DNA of 64,000 bases from the NCBI GenBank assembly GCA_013289685.1, contig JABCZL010000003.1, positions 124,001 to 188,000 of the forward strand. Direction: 5' to 3'. The notes below the pieces were generated by a model that had not been told where the DNA came from, did not search any database, and was given only the letters and a program-made list of their open reading frames with translations. The DNA comes from Acidobacteriota bacterium (lineage in GTDB: Bacteria > Acidobacteriota > Terriglobia > Terriglobales > Acidobacteriaceae). Shown piece by piece: positions 38,528-47,130 of this stretch; within the stretch, counting starts at the first letter, position 1, and each line of letters starts with the position of its first letter. The translations under genes were made by a program, and so were the position numbers.

Positions 38528-39325
38528 ATGAAAAATCAACGGCACTGGGCGACCGTCCTCGTCTCGTTTGCATTTGCAGCCAGCTTTGCTCCCAACGTGT
38601 GGTGCTCGGACAAGAAAGCCGTGTTGGAGGAAGTGAATCGCAAATATTACAACCTGAGGGCGAATGGGCTCACCGAGTTCAGCTGCCAGGTCGTACCAGA
38701 TTTGGATACGGCCTACAAAGACATAAAGATGGATGCGGTAGGGCGAGACCAAGTGTTGCCAATCGCGAAGAAGGTCAGTTTCCGAGTGGTAGTGGGGCAG
38801 AGCGGGGCCGCCTCTGTTTCCCATCAGTTCAGTGAAGCGCCGCCAAGTGACGAGATTGCCGGCAGACTTCGTCAGATCGCTAACGGCATTGAGCAAATGG
38901 TAACTGGTTTCTTCCAGACCTGGTCTCAGCTCATGATCAACTCGCCTCTACCCGGCGCGAACACCGAGTATCAAATGGAAGACCTTCAAGATGGGTATCG
39001 GTTTACGGCCGACGAAGGAAAGACGCACGTCGCCGTTTCAATGAATCATGCCTTGGTAATCGATTCCCTGGAAGCAAAAACTCCTGACGTTGAAGGTACA
39101 GTGCATCCGAGGTTTGTGAATGGCAATAATGGATTGGTTCTAGAAAGTTATCAGGCGGTTTATACGACCGCGAGTAGCGATTCGCAAGAGCTTTCGGTAA
39201 AGGTCACTTACCAAGAGGTCGACGGTCTTTCCCTGCCGCAAACAATAACCCTGACTATGGCCCTCCCGCAGGGGCGACTGGAAGCGCCAATTGTCTTTCG
39301 TTCCTGTCAGGTCAAGAAGAAGTAG
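38528..39325 (+). CDS. Secreted protein of unknown function
   Basis: A 265-residue protein with a signal peptide (WATVLVSFAFAASFAP, cleavage near Cys26). The mature part opens with a helix (KAVLEEVNRKYYNLRANGL) and long strands follow (FSCQVVPDL, LSVKVTYQEVDGLSLP). The strand pattern, ending in TYQEVDGLSLPQTITL, resembles lipid-binding outer-membrane carrier folds, but I cannot name the family. It has its own promoter-like element. Confidence 0.65.
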   Translation: MKNQRHWATVLVSFAFAASFAPNVWCSDKKAVLEEVNRKYYNLRANGLTEFSCQVVPDLDTAYKDIKMDAVGRDQVLPIAKKVSFRVVVGQSGAASVSHQFSEAPPSDEIAGRLRQIANGIEQMVTGFFQTWSQLMINSPLPGANTEYQMEDLQDGYRFTADEGKTHVAVSMNHALVIDSLEAKTPDVEGTVHPRFVNGNNGLVLESYQAVYTTASSDSQELSVKVTYQEVDGLSLPQTITLTMALPQGRLEAPIVFRSCQVKKK

Positions 39326-39362
39326 AGCGCCCATCGCTCCTTCCAGAACGGCGCCGCTCACG

Positions 39363-39371
39363 TGTTACCAT
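39363..39371 (+). promoter_or_regulatory. Candidate extended -10 promoter, TGTTACCAT, for ymdB
   Basis: Same element and similar spacing to the start (21 bases) as at 38499. The two genes may share a sigma factor and level of expression. Confidence 0.6.
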
Positions 39372-39392
39372 CGAATTTTGGCTTCGACACTC

Positions 39393-40184
39393 ATGCGAAT
39401 TCTTTTCATTGGCGACATTTTCGGACGGCCGGGGCGGAACATCGTCAAAGACCGACTGCCGGGGATCGTGCGCGACCACGCCATCAACCTGATCATTGCG
39501 AATGGAGAGAATTCGGCGGCGGGTTTTGGGATCACTCCGGCGCTGGCTGAGGAACTCTTCGAACTCAACATCGACGTGATTACCACCGGAAACCACGTCT
39601 GGGACAAGCGCGAAATCATCGACTACTTTCAGATGGTCGAGGGCAATGGGCACGGGCCGGCGCGGCGCGTGCTGCGGCCTGCGAATTTTCCGGCGGACAT
39701 GCCGGGATCGGGCGTGTATGAGGGCTTTAAGGGGAAAATTCCATACGCGGTGATCAACCTGCAGGGGCGGGTGTTCATGGCTTCGAATGACGATCCGTTC
39801 CGCACCGCCGACCGGCTCCTGGAGAAGATTCAGGCGAAAGTGATTCTGGTGGATATCCACGCCGAGGCGACGTCAGAAAAGATTTCGCTGGGGTGGTATC
39901 TGGATGGCCGCGTGACGGCGGTCGTGGGCACGCATACGCATGTGCCGACCGCGGACGAGCGAGTTCTGCCCAACGGAACGGCTTATGTCACCGATGTGGG
40001 CATGACCGGGCCCTATGACGGCGTGATCGGGGTGAAGAAGGAACTGGTGGTGGGCAAGTTCCTGAACGGGATGCCGGTTCGGTTCGAGCCCGCCACGGGC
40101 GATGCGCGCCTGTGCGCGGTGGTGATTGACTGCGACGAACAGACCGGCAAGGCACAGTCGATTGAGCGGCTAATGCTGAGTTGA
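39393..40184 (+). CDS. ymdB: YmdB-family metallophosphoesterase
   Basis: A cytoplasmic di-metal phosphodiesterase; Bacillus YmdB cleaves 2',3'-cyclic nucleotides and affects biofilm and sporulation choice. All ligands are in place: Asp8 in GDIFGRPG, Glu39-Asn40 in NGENSAAG, Asn67-His68 in TGNHVWD, His156 in VDIHAEAT and His181/His183 in VGTHTHVPTADE. At 263 residues it is the usual length. The start at 39393 fits the family length; a longer frame to 39291 would overlap the previous gene. Confidence 0.94.
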   Translation: MRILFIGDIFGRPGRNIVKDRLPGIVRDHAINLIIANGENSAAGFGITPALAEELFELNIDVITTGNHVWDKREIIDYFQMVEGNGHGPARRVLRPANFPADMPGSGVYEGFKGKIPYAVINLQGRVFMASNDDPFRTADRLLEKIQAKVILVDIHAEATSEKISLGWYLDGRVTAVVGTHTHVPTADERVLPNGTAYVTDVGMTGPYDGVIGVKKELVVGKFLNGMPVRFEPATGDARLCAVVIDCDEQTGKAQSIERLMLS

Positions 40185-40215
40185 AAGCCGGCATCTCGCG
40201 ACGAGATGCGGACGT

Positions 40216-40575
40216 TTACACGCCTGGACCGGTACAAACGAGCATCGCACTGCCCGATAAACCTCCGAAGGACGCGATCACCATGCTCTTTCCGGACAAC
40301 GGGCCACCCGAACCGGAGCAGGTCACCAAACCGTTCTTGTCTAATGTGACGAATGGCGGCGGGGATACGAGCGTCCAAGTCGCGAAGGAAAGTACCTGTG
40401 TCGTCCCGTTACTGTATTTGCCGACGGCCTGGAGTTGAAGCGTTGAGGGAGCGTTGAGATTCGCGGGATTCGGGGTAACTGCGATGGAGACCAGGTGATT
40501 CCCGGCTCCGCAGCTTATGGTGGTAAATCCGGACACGAGAATCAGGATTAACGCTAGAATCGACCGATTGGTCAT
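40216..40575 (-). CDS. Lipoprotein with Ig-like (BIG2) domain
   Basis: A short surface or periplasmic lipoprotein. The signal peptide ends in a lipobox-like TTISC, then a BIG2-type domain (VSIAVTPNPANLNAPSTLQL, YSNGTTQVLSFATWTL, GKSMVIASFGGLSGSAML). Such domains in Acidobacteria often occur in long adhesins, but here one domain stands alone. It is convergent with ymdB. Confidence 0.78.
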   Translation of the reverse strand: MTNRSILALILILVSGFTTISCGAGNHLVSIAVTPNPANLNAPSTLQLQAVGKYSNGTTQVLSFATWTLVSPPPFVTLDKNGLVTCSGSGGPLSGKSMVIASFGGLSGSAMLVCTGPGV

Positions 40576-40748
40576 ATCACCGCCTCGACTCCGGCATGCG
40601 ACCTTCCCCCGGAATCTTTGGGTAGGAATTTACATCAATCCACTCCGGACGGATGCGCAGGCTTCGCGACGAGTTGCCAAAGCAACTGTCCTTCCCCTCC
40701 CCTTAAGTATACCGCGCGGTGCAAGCCATTCAGCACGCGGCGCGGGAA

Positions 40749-40770
40749 GAGACGTACCAAGCTACGTCTC
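40749..40770. repeat. Perfect GAGACGTA...TACGTCTC hairpin
   Basis: Eight-base perfect arms around CCAAGC. The hairpin is bounded by GGGAA and TACG. It is probably another copy of a dispersed family. Confidence 0.7.
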
Positions 40771-40877
40771 TACGAATGCGTGCAAGGGTGCGCTGGGGTC
40801 TCGTTCTCTCCTCGGGGGGCCATTGAACCCGAAGGTACGAGGTCCTGTTGGCCTGTGCCCTTCCTGAGCAAACCACG

Positions 40878-40884
40878 TTAGAAT
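40878..40884 (+). promoter_or_regulatory. TTAGAAT next to the secretin start
   Basis: TAGAAT ends only eight bases before the ATG. If it is the -10 box, transcription would begin at or beside the start codon and the message would be leaderless. There is no strong ribosome site (CACGAGAG), which would fit. Confidence 0.35.
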
Positions 40885-40892
40885 CACGAGAG

Positions 40893-42764
40893 ATGCGGAG
40901 GATAGCGTTCATCATCGCGGTGGGACTTCTGGCAGCCACGGTGGCTGTGTCGGCAATCGCCGCCGACGATGCATCTTCGGCCCCACTCCCGGTTCTACCG
41001 ATTTCCTGCGGGAACGGAATTCCGGGCGGGATGAACTGCATGGTTTCGAAGAAGGACCTCAAAGAAGCACGGAACGCCTTTGCCAAGGGCGTGAAGTTGC
41101 AGGACCAGCGGCGTACGGAAGAGGCGTTCACCCAGTTCGACACTGCCGCGCGACTGGCGCCGCAGAATGTGCAGTTCATGACCGCGCGCGAAGTGGTGAA
41201 AGCACAGCTGGTGTTCGACCACGTGCAGCGCGGAAACATTCTGATGCTGGAAAGCTCACGGGCCCAGGCCGCCGCGGAATTTCGTAAGGCGCTTGATCTC
41301 GATGTAGAGAACCAGTTCGTGCGGGAACGCCTGGCGGAAGCCAGCCTTGAACAGGTACCAGCGCTGCCCCGAGCTTTGCCGGTGCGAATTGCGGATTCCG
41401 GAGAAATCCATCTTGAGCCGAGGGATGGCAGGGCCACATTCCACTACAGCGGCGAGGCTCGCGGACTGTTCGCCGAACTCTCCGACGCATTCGGGGTGAG
41501 CGTGCAGTTTGACGATCCGCCGCCAACCAGGCAGGTGCGGTTCAACGTGGACGACGTGGACTTCTTCACCGCGCTCAAACTCGCGTGCCAGGTCAGCAAA
41601 ACCATGTGGGCAGCCCTTGACGCCCACCAGATGCTGATCGCCGCCGAGAGCTCTGAAAATCACAAGCAGTTCGACCGCATGTCGCTGCGCACTTTCATCT
41701 TGCCGGCGCATTCCTCACCGCAGGAAACGACCGACCTGGTCAACACGATGCGCACCATGTTCGATCTGAAATTCGTCAGTTCGGGACAGGCGTCGGACAC
41801 GGTGGAAGTGCGCGGGCCGCAACCCCTGATCGAGGCCTGCTCCAAGTTAATGGAACAGCTCGGGAATCCGCGGCCGCAGGTCATGCTCGATGTTCGCGTG
41901 TACCAGATCAACCACCAGCTCACGAAGAACATTGGAGTGCACATTCCCAACACTTTCAATGCGTACAACATTCCGGCGGTGGCGCTGGCTGGGCTGGGAG
42001 GGCAGAGTATTTCTCAGCTTATCAACCAACTGATCGCGTCGGGAGGCATCAACCAGGCGGGCAGTACGGCGCTTTCGGGACTATTGGCGCAACTGGGAGG
42101 ACAAGGGAATTCCATCTTCAGCCAGCCGCTGGCCACGTTCGGAGGCGGGCTCACGTTCAGTGGCGTCAGTCTCGACCAGTTTGCCGCCAATCTTTCTGTG
42201 AACGAATCCTGGGTGCGTAGCCTGGAGAACATGACCATCCGCGCCAGCCAGGGCAACGACGCGACGTTTCACTTGGGAGAGAAGTATCCGATTCTGAATG
42301 CCAGCTACGCGCCCATTTACAACTCGTCGGCGATTTCGGCGGTGCTGGGGAATCAGACGTATGTTCCGCCCTTCCCTTCCGTCAGCTATGAAGATCTGGG
42401 GTTGAACCTGAAGGTGAAACCGACGATCCATGGCGATGGCTCAGTCAGCCTGGACCTCGATATGCAGGTGCGCTCGCTCACCGGACAATCGAGCAACGGA
42501 GTTCCTGTGATCTCCAACCGGGAATATAAAGGGAACATTAACCTGAACGATGGCGAACCGGGAGTGGTGGCCGGTGAAGTGTCGCAGACCGATACGCTCT
42601 CCATGAGCGGCATCCCGGGGCTAGGATTTTTGCCGGGCTTGAATCAGGCGATGGTGAACAATACCAAGCAATCGGAGAGCGACGAACTCATGATCGTCAT
42701 TACGCCGCACGTGCTGGCGAATTTCAACCGGACGAGCCCGGAGATATGGTTGAGCGAGAAGTAG
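40893..42764 (+). CDS. Secretin-domain outer-membrane protein with TPR region
   Basis: A GspD/PilQ-like secretin. It has a signal peptide (FIIAVGLLAATVAVSA), a TPR-like helical part (about 50-145), an STN-type N-domain (VSVQFDDPPPTRQVRFNVDDV), an N1-type region (FDLKFVSS...SDTVEVRG) and the C-terminal secretin barrel (SISNREYKGNINLNDGEP-like VPVISNREYKG and ELMIVITPHVL). The spacer in the centre (about 350-430) is Gly/Ser/Gln/Ala-rich. No other secretion or pilus gene is near. It is likely an outer-membrane channel for a distant apparatus. Confidence 0.9.
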   Translation: MRRIAFIIAVGLLAATVAVSAIAADDASSAPLPVLPISCGNGIPGGMNCMVSKKDLKEARNAFAKGVKLQDQRRTEEAFTQFDTAARLAPQNVQFMTAREVVKAQLVFDHVQRGNILMLESSRAQAAAEFRKALDLDVENQFVRERLAEASLEQVPALPRALPVRIADSGEIHLEPRDGRATFHYSGEARGLFAELSDAFGVSVQFDDPPPTRQVRFNVDDVDFFTALKLACQVSKTMWAALDAHQMLIAAESSENHKQFDRMSLRTFILPAHSSPQETTDLVNTMRTMFDLKFVSSGQASDTVEVRGPQPLIEACSKLMEQLGNPRPQVMLDVRVYQINHQLTKNIGVHIPNTFNAYNIPAVALAGLGGQSISQLINQLIASGGINQAGSTALSGLLAQLGGQGNSIFSQPLATFGGGLTFSGVSLDQFAANLSVNESWVRSLENMTIRASQGNDATFHLGEKYPILNASYAPIYNSSAISAVLGNQTYVPPFPSVSYEDLGLNLKVKPTIHGDGSVSLDLDMQVRSLTGQSSNGVPVISNREYKGNINLNDGEPGVVAGEVSQTDTLSMSGIPGLGFLPGLNQAMVNNTKQSESDELMIVITPHVLANFNRTSPEIWLSEK

Positions 42765-42774
42765 GGGAAAGCGA

Positions 42775-42792
42775 ACGCCGGACTTCCGGCGT
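42775..42792 (+). terminator. Possible hairpin terminator after the secretin gene
   Basis: ACGCCGG-ACTT-CCGGCGT is a perfect 7-base stem eleven bases after the stop. No T-run follows, so it may instead belong to the CGGACCTCGG repeat family that begins next to it. Confidence 0.4.
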
Positions 42793-42970
42793 CGGACCTC
42801 GGTGCTCGGGCCTCGGAACCGTAAGCGCTAACTAAAGGGATCATTCCGGTTTGCCCGTGACCCGCCGACGATCCAGAAGTGCGGCTTCCCAGAAGAGGAC
42901 TTCTGGTCCCGAATCGCTTTCTGAGTACCGCAGTATAGGGCCACTCGTAGCGCCGGCACTGCGATTTATA

Positions 42971-42986
42971 TGTTGCGCACGCAACA
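42971..42986. promoter_or_regulatory. Operator palindrome 1 before the nitroreductase operon
   Basis: TGTTGCG-CA-CGCAACA is a perfect inverted repeat with 7-base arms. MarR-type regulators bind such sites; the marR gene is the second gene of the operon. Confidence 0.75.
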
Positions 42987-42989
42987 CTT

Positions 42990-43011
42990 CTATGTTGTAA
43001 TAGCAACATAG
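42990..43011. promoter_or_regulatory. Operator palindrome 2 before the nitroreductase operon
   Basis: CTATGTTG-TAATAG-CAACATAG is a perfect inverted repeat with 8-base arms. It ends beside the AGGAGG ribosome site and overlaps the likely -10 (TGTAAT). Binding here would block transcription of both genes, giving autoregulation. Confidence 0.78.
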
Positions 43012-43020
43012 GAGGCAGTC

Positions 43021-43731
43021 ATGAGCGAAATTCTGGAAGCGCTCTTCCATAGGCGAGCAGTGAAGGCCTTTGAGCCGGTCGAAATCCCACCAGTATTGCG
43101 TGAACAAATCCTCGATGCAGCCCGCCATGCCCCCTCGAGTTTCAATTCACAACCCTACCGGTTCTTTTGGGTGGAATCGTCGCCTAGAAAGGCAACCGCG
43201 GCAAAACTCTGCATGGGACAGATGCCTGCGGCAACGGCGTCGGCGCTGGTGGTTGCGGTGGCCGACATCGGGTCGCTGACAGCGACCTCACAAGCCCAGT
43301 TGGAGTGGATGCGCAGGAGCGGCTTCAGCCACGCCAAAGTCCGAGACTACGAGCGGACGGCGAAGATCGGCCGGATCCTGTTCATGCCAGGACCGTTCGG
43401 CATTTTTGGCGCGATCAAGTGGGCGATTTTTCGACTGGTGAATTTGTGCAAGACGATGGGGATGCCACCAGTGTTTCGCCAGGACTTGTTAAAGTGGGCG
43501 ACGAAGAGTACATCGTTGGCCTGTGAGAATCTGATGATTGCCGCCGAAGCACTGGGACTCAACACGTGCCCCATGGAAGGATTCGATGGCCGCAGACTCT
43601 CCAGATTTCTCGGGCTGTCAACCCGGTATCATGAAATTGTGATGGTGATTGCCATCGGGAAGAAATCGCCCGCTTATGCGGAATCGCCTCAGTGGCGGCG
43701 ACCTCTCGATGCCACGGTAACCGTTCTATGA
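43021..43731 (+). CDS. Nitroreductase family protein (FMN)
   Basis: A flavin oxidoreductase of the nitroreductase family, acting on quinones or nitro-aromatics, in the cytoplasm. It shows HRRAVKAFEP near the start (FMN phosphate contact), ARHAPSSFNSQPYRFFWV, and the C-terminal LMIAAEALGLNTCPMEGFD, GLSTRYHEIVMVIAIGKK. Length of 236 is usual. Its stop overlaps the marR start. The product may detoxify the inducer that releases the MarR protein from the two operators. Confidence 0.92.
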   Translation: MSEILEALFHRRAVKAFEPVEIPPVLREQILDAARHAPSSFNSQPYRFFWVESSPRKATAAKLCMGQMPAATASALVVAVADIGSLTATSQAQLEWMRRSGFSHAKVRDYERTAKIGRILFMPGPFGIFGAIKWAIFRLVNLCKTMGMPPVFRQDLLKWATKSTSLACENLMIAAEALGLNTCPMEGFDGRRLSRFLGLSTRYHEIVMVIAIGKKSPAYAESPQWRRPLDATVTVL

Positions 43732-44183
43732 TCATGGGTCCAAACATGGATGTTCCAAAGAAGGATATTCCTCAAGGCATTCTGAGGGACTCAGTACTTG
43801 CGCATGTTGCTGCAGCCTATTTTTCCGTCGGGAAGAGACTTGAAAGAAAAACTCGGTGCTCTGCGACTCGTGGCTTCATCCTGTCCACACTCCGGGGCGG
43901 TGCCGCGCTCAATCAGAATCAGATCGCCATACTTCTCGGTTTCGACCGGACTGTCGTGCACCGAGCCATCAAGACAATGGTCCAGGAAGGGCTTGTCTCG
44001 GAGAGAAAAGCAAAATCGGGCAGAGCAATTCACGTTAGGTTGACGCCAAAAGGGTACAAATACAGGAAACGCCTGATCCATGTGAGGATCGCCGCGGACG
44101 ATAAACTCCGAAAAGAACTGACTCCGGAAGAACGCTCAACACTTCTTCGACTGTTGAAGTTGATTGCCGAATTAGAGTTCTAA
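43728..44183 (+). CDS. MarR-type transcription regulator
   Basis: A 151-residue winged-helix regulator. The recognition helix region is NQNQIAILLGFDRTVVHRAIKTMVQEGLV, followed by the wing VSERKAKSGRAIHVRLTPKGYKY. The start ATG at 43728 overlaps the nitroreductase stop as ATGA. Cys46 (RKTRCSATRG) could be a redox switch. It very likely represses its own operon by binding the two palindromes at 42971-43011. Confidence 0.88.
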   Translation: MIMGPNMDVPKKDIPQGILRDSVLAHVAAAYFSVGKRLERKTRCSATRGFILSTLRGGAALNQNQIAILLGFDRTVVHRAIKTMVQEGLVSERKAKSGRAIHVRLTPKGYKYRKRLIHVRIAADDKLRKELTPEERSTLLRLLKLIAELEF

Positions 44184-44307
44184 GACAGCGCGGCCGTCCA
44201 TTCTAGATGGGTTGTAGCCTACGCGCACTATCCAGAAACGGGCGTCCGGGAAGTCACCGGGCGGTTGGTCGGCTGCTCGGAAGTTACCGCCACTCGCACC
44301 CGCCGAA

Positions 44308-45261
44308 CTACTTTCCCTCCTTCGCGGCGAAGTCGACCAGGCTCTTGTACACATCGGACATGCGCGCATCGAAGCTGCCGACTTTGCGTCCGTTGATGTA
44401 GAGCGTGGGAGTGCCTGTCACGTCAACTGACTTGCCAAGCGCAATCGAGGCATCGACGTGAGCCTTGGTCTCAGGCTTGACGGCGCAGGCGGCGATCTCG
44501 GCGCCTTTTACACCCGCGCCATCGGCAAGGGCAGTCAGCTTCTCGTCGGCGTTTTCTGCGGTAATGTCGGACTGGGTATCGTAGGTCTTGGAGACGAACT
44601 TCCAGAAGGCATCGGTGGAAGCACGGCCGACGCAGTCGGCATAGGCCGCGCCTTTCGCGGCCCAGTTGTGCATCTCCAGGGGAAAGTTCTGGAATACGAA
44701 ACGGGCGTTGGGTTCCGCGGTCACGAGCGCTTCGATGGTGGGCTGCGCCGCTTTGCACGCGGGACACTGCAGGTCGCCGAATTCGACGATGGTGACGGGG
44801 GCGTCCTTGGGTCCGCGCTCGGGGCCGGTGATGCCTTTCTCCAGCAGCTTTTTCGCGGGGTCGAAGGGCTTGGCGCCGAACGGAATAATTTCGCCGGCCA
44901 TGGCATGCTGGCCATCCGGAGCGACGTAGAAGTGAGTCAACTGTTGCCCCTGCGGGTTGGCAAGAACAACGGTGACCTCGGCCAGTTGCGGGATTGGCGA
45001 AGGCTTGATGCTGACGATTTTCCAGGTCAGGTCCGCCTCGTAGCCAAACTGCTGATGCAGAAAGGAATCAACCGTAGCTTCCGTGGGCAGACCACCCGTC
45101 GCGTCCGCGCTCGGCTCAGACTTGGCTGGTACTGGCTTGGCTGCTGCCGGCTTGGTCGCGGTCTTCGCTGTGGTCTGGGTTGTGGTCTGAGCTGGAATCT
45201 GGGCCGCGGCCAGGCTGGCGGCCAGCAGAAGAATACCGATCGAGTTCACAAACCTGCGCAT
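44308..45261 (-). CDS. DsbA/BdbD-type thiol oxidoreductase, secreted
   Basis: A periplasmic thioredoxin-fold disulphide protein. A signal peptide is followed by a Thr/Lys/Pro/Ala-rich linker (TTQTTAKTATKPAAAKP), then the catalytic domain with CPAC in FGDLQCPACKAAQPT and the cis-Pro loop in VTGTPTLYINGRKV. The start at 45261 has AAAGGAA upstream. No DsbB or VKOR partner is beside it. The linker suggests the domain is held away from the membrane. Confidence 0.9.
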   Translation of the reverse strand: MRRFVNSIGILLLAASLAAAQIPAQTTTQTTAKTATKPAAAKPVPAKSEPSADATGGLPTEATVDSFLHQQFGYEADLTWKIVSIKPSPIPQLAEVTVVLANPQGQQLTHFYVAPDGQHAMAGEIIPFGAKPFDPAKKLLEKGITGPERGPKDAPVTIVEFGDLQCPACKAAQPTIEALVTAEPNARFVFQNFPLEMHNWAAKGAAYADCVGRASTDAFWKFVSKTYDTQSDITAENADEKLTALADGAGVKGAEIAACAVKPETKAHVDASIALGKSVDVTGTPTLYINGRKVGSFDARMSDVYKSLVDFAAKEGK

Positions 45262-45329
45262 GGGTTCCTTTCGCATTCGGTTCTGGAGCGATGGCAAAGC
45301 GATGTATCAGAATACTTCAAATTGGAAAT

Positions 45330-46970
45330 TCAGGCCTCGGACTTGGCGGCGATTGGGAAACGGCGTCCGTAGCCGAAGGCTTTGGGAGAAATCTTGAGAC
45401 CGGGCGCTGCCTGCTGACGCTTGTATTCGGCGCGATCGACCATGCGGATGACGCGCCGCACTACTTCAATGTCGAACCCGCGATCTGCGGCAATTTGTTC
45501 CGCGGGATGAGAATCCTCCACGTAGTCCTCCAGCACGGCGTCCAGAATTTCGTAGGGCGGCAGCGAGTCGCTGTCTTTCTGATCGGGGCGCAACTCGGCG
45601 GAGGGCGACTTTTCCATCGTGGCCTGCGGAATCACGGCGCGTTGTGAATTCACATAGTGGCTGAGCCGGTACACCAGGGTCTTGGGCACATCGGAAATCA
45701 CGGCGAGGCCACCAACCATGTCGCCGTACAGCGTGCAGTAGCCAACTCCCAACTCGCTCTTGTTGCCGGTGGAGAGGACGATCGCTCCAAATTTATTGGA
45801 GAGTGCCATCAGCAATGTGCCGCGGGCCCGGGACTGGATGTTTTCTTCGGTCACGTCTTCTTTTTGTCCCGCGAACACGTCGAGCAGCGTCTGGCGGTAC
45901 GCCTCGTAGGCTGAATTGATGGACAGCAACTCGAAACGGATGCCAAGATTCCTGGCCAGCGTACGGGCGTCGTCGATTGAGCCTTGCGACGAATAAGGAC
46001 CGGGCATGCCGACACCGATCACGTTTTCCGCGCCGACGGCGTCGGCGGCGACGACTGCGGTGAGCGCAGAGTCAATGCCGCCGCTCAGGCCGATGATCGC
46101 TTTACGAAATCCGCATTTCTGGATGTAGTCGCGCGTGCCCAGCACCAGCGCGGAATAGACGCTGGCTTCTTCGCCGGCAATCTGTTCGTGCATTTCGCCG
46201 GATAGGTCTTGCGAGTCGAAGTAGATCAGATCCTCTTCGAAGGAGCGGCCCTGCGCAATGACTTGGCCCTCGCGATTCAGAACGAGGCTGGAGCCATCGA
46301 ATACCAGACTATCGTTGCCGCCGACCTGATTGACCAGCACGACCGGAACCTTGTGCTGTCGGGCGATGCTGGCCAGCATATCGCGGCGGAATTCGCGCTT
46401 GCCGATCCAGAATGGCGAAGCGGAAATATTCAGCACGAAATTGCCGCCAGCCTGAATGAGAGATTCCACGGGATCGACGGTGTAGAGTTGCTTGCGCCAG
46501 AAACGTTTGTCGTTCCAGGCATCTTCGCAGATGGTTAGCGCCATGCGATTGCCGCAGAACGAAAACAACTCCTGCCGTTTTGCGGGAGCGAAGTTGCGCA
46601 TCTCGTCGAAAACGTCGTAGGTCGGCAGCAACATTTTCGACTGGATGAAGCTGACCTTGCCGTCCGTGAGCAAGGCGCCGGAATTCATGACGGACTTGCC
46701 GGTATCGGAGTGGGCGGGTGTGACCAGTCCGCAGATCACGGCGATGCCCTGGGTTTCAACGGCGATCCGCTCGACCGTCTCGCGGTTGCGTGCGACAAAC
46801 GAAGGCCGCTCGACCAGATCGCGCGGAGGATAGCCGCACACCGACAACTCGGGGAACAGGATCAGGCCGGCGCCAGCGGTCTTGGCGCGTCCGGAAAAGG
46901 CAATCATCTTCGCGGCGTTGCCGGAGAAATCTCCGACCGTGGGATTGATTTGGCCCAGCGCAATCTTCAC
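45330..46970 (-). CDS. nadE: Glutamine-dependent NAD synthetase
   Basis: Converts nicotinate adenine dinucleotide, ATP and glutamine to NAD. The N-terminal nitrilase-like glutaminase has Glu41 (LFPELSVCGYP), Lys112 (QSKMLLPTYDVFDE) and Cys148 (LTICEDAW). The C-terminal synthetase has the PP-loop SGGIDSALT (296-301), then STGNKSELGVGYCTLYGD. The length of 546 matches the two-domain family. It stands by itself after the DsbA-like gene on the same strand. Confidence 0.97.
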   Translation of the reverse strand: MKIALGQINPTVGDFSGNAAKMIAFSGRAKTAGAGLILFPELSVCGYPPRDLVERPSFVARNRETVERIAVETQGIAVICGLVTPAHSDTGKSVMNSGALLTDGKVSFIQSKMLLPTYDVFDEMRNFAPAKRQELFSFCGNRMALTICEDAWNDKRFWRKQLYTVDPVESLIQAGGNFVLNISASPFWIGKREFRRDMLASIARQHKVPVVLVNQVGGNDSLVFDGSSLVLNREGQVIAQGRSFEEDLIYFDSQDLSGEMHEQIAGEEASVYSALVLGTRDYIQKCGFRKAIIGLSGGIDSALTAVVAADAVGAENVIGVGMPGPYSSQGSIDDARTLARNLGIRFELLSINSAYEAYRQTLLDVFAGQKEDVTEENIQSRARGTLLMALSNKFGAIVLSTGNKSELGVGYCTLYGDMVGGLAVISDVPKTLVYRLSHYVNSQRAVIPQATMEKSPSAELRPDQKDSDSLPPYEILDAVLEDYVEDSHPAEQIAADRGFDIEVVRRVIRMVDRAEYKRQQAAPGLKISPKAFGYGRRFPIAAKSEA

Positions 46971-47090
46971 TCTTTTAGTGTAAAGCCACGGGCTACCTGC
47001 GACCAGTTTCGTCTTTTATTCGCCTATACAAAAGGACAGTGAAAATCCGGACTCGCGAAAATTAAACGGCAAGAAATCTGCAAAAAGGCG

Positions 47091-47096
47091 TAACAT
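47091..47096 (+). promoter_or_regulatory. Candidate -10 box TAACAT before the GH3 gene
   Basis: TAACAT in AAAAAGGCGTAACATTAAC, 34 bases before the ATG. The AT-rich flanks contrast with the surrounding DNA. Confidence 0.4.
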
Positions 47097-47130
47097 TAAC
47101 GATTTGGTACGCACGTTTACACGAGGAGCC

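Larger units (their letters stand above)
40576..40892. other. Gene-free stretch with a hairpin and a candidate promoter
   Basis: Between divergent genes. It holds the GAGACGTA hairpin listed below and, at its right edge, TTAGAAT ten bases before the secretin start. The rest shows short GC-rich repeats but no gene. Confidence 0.5.
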
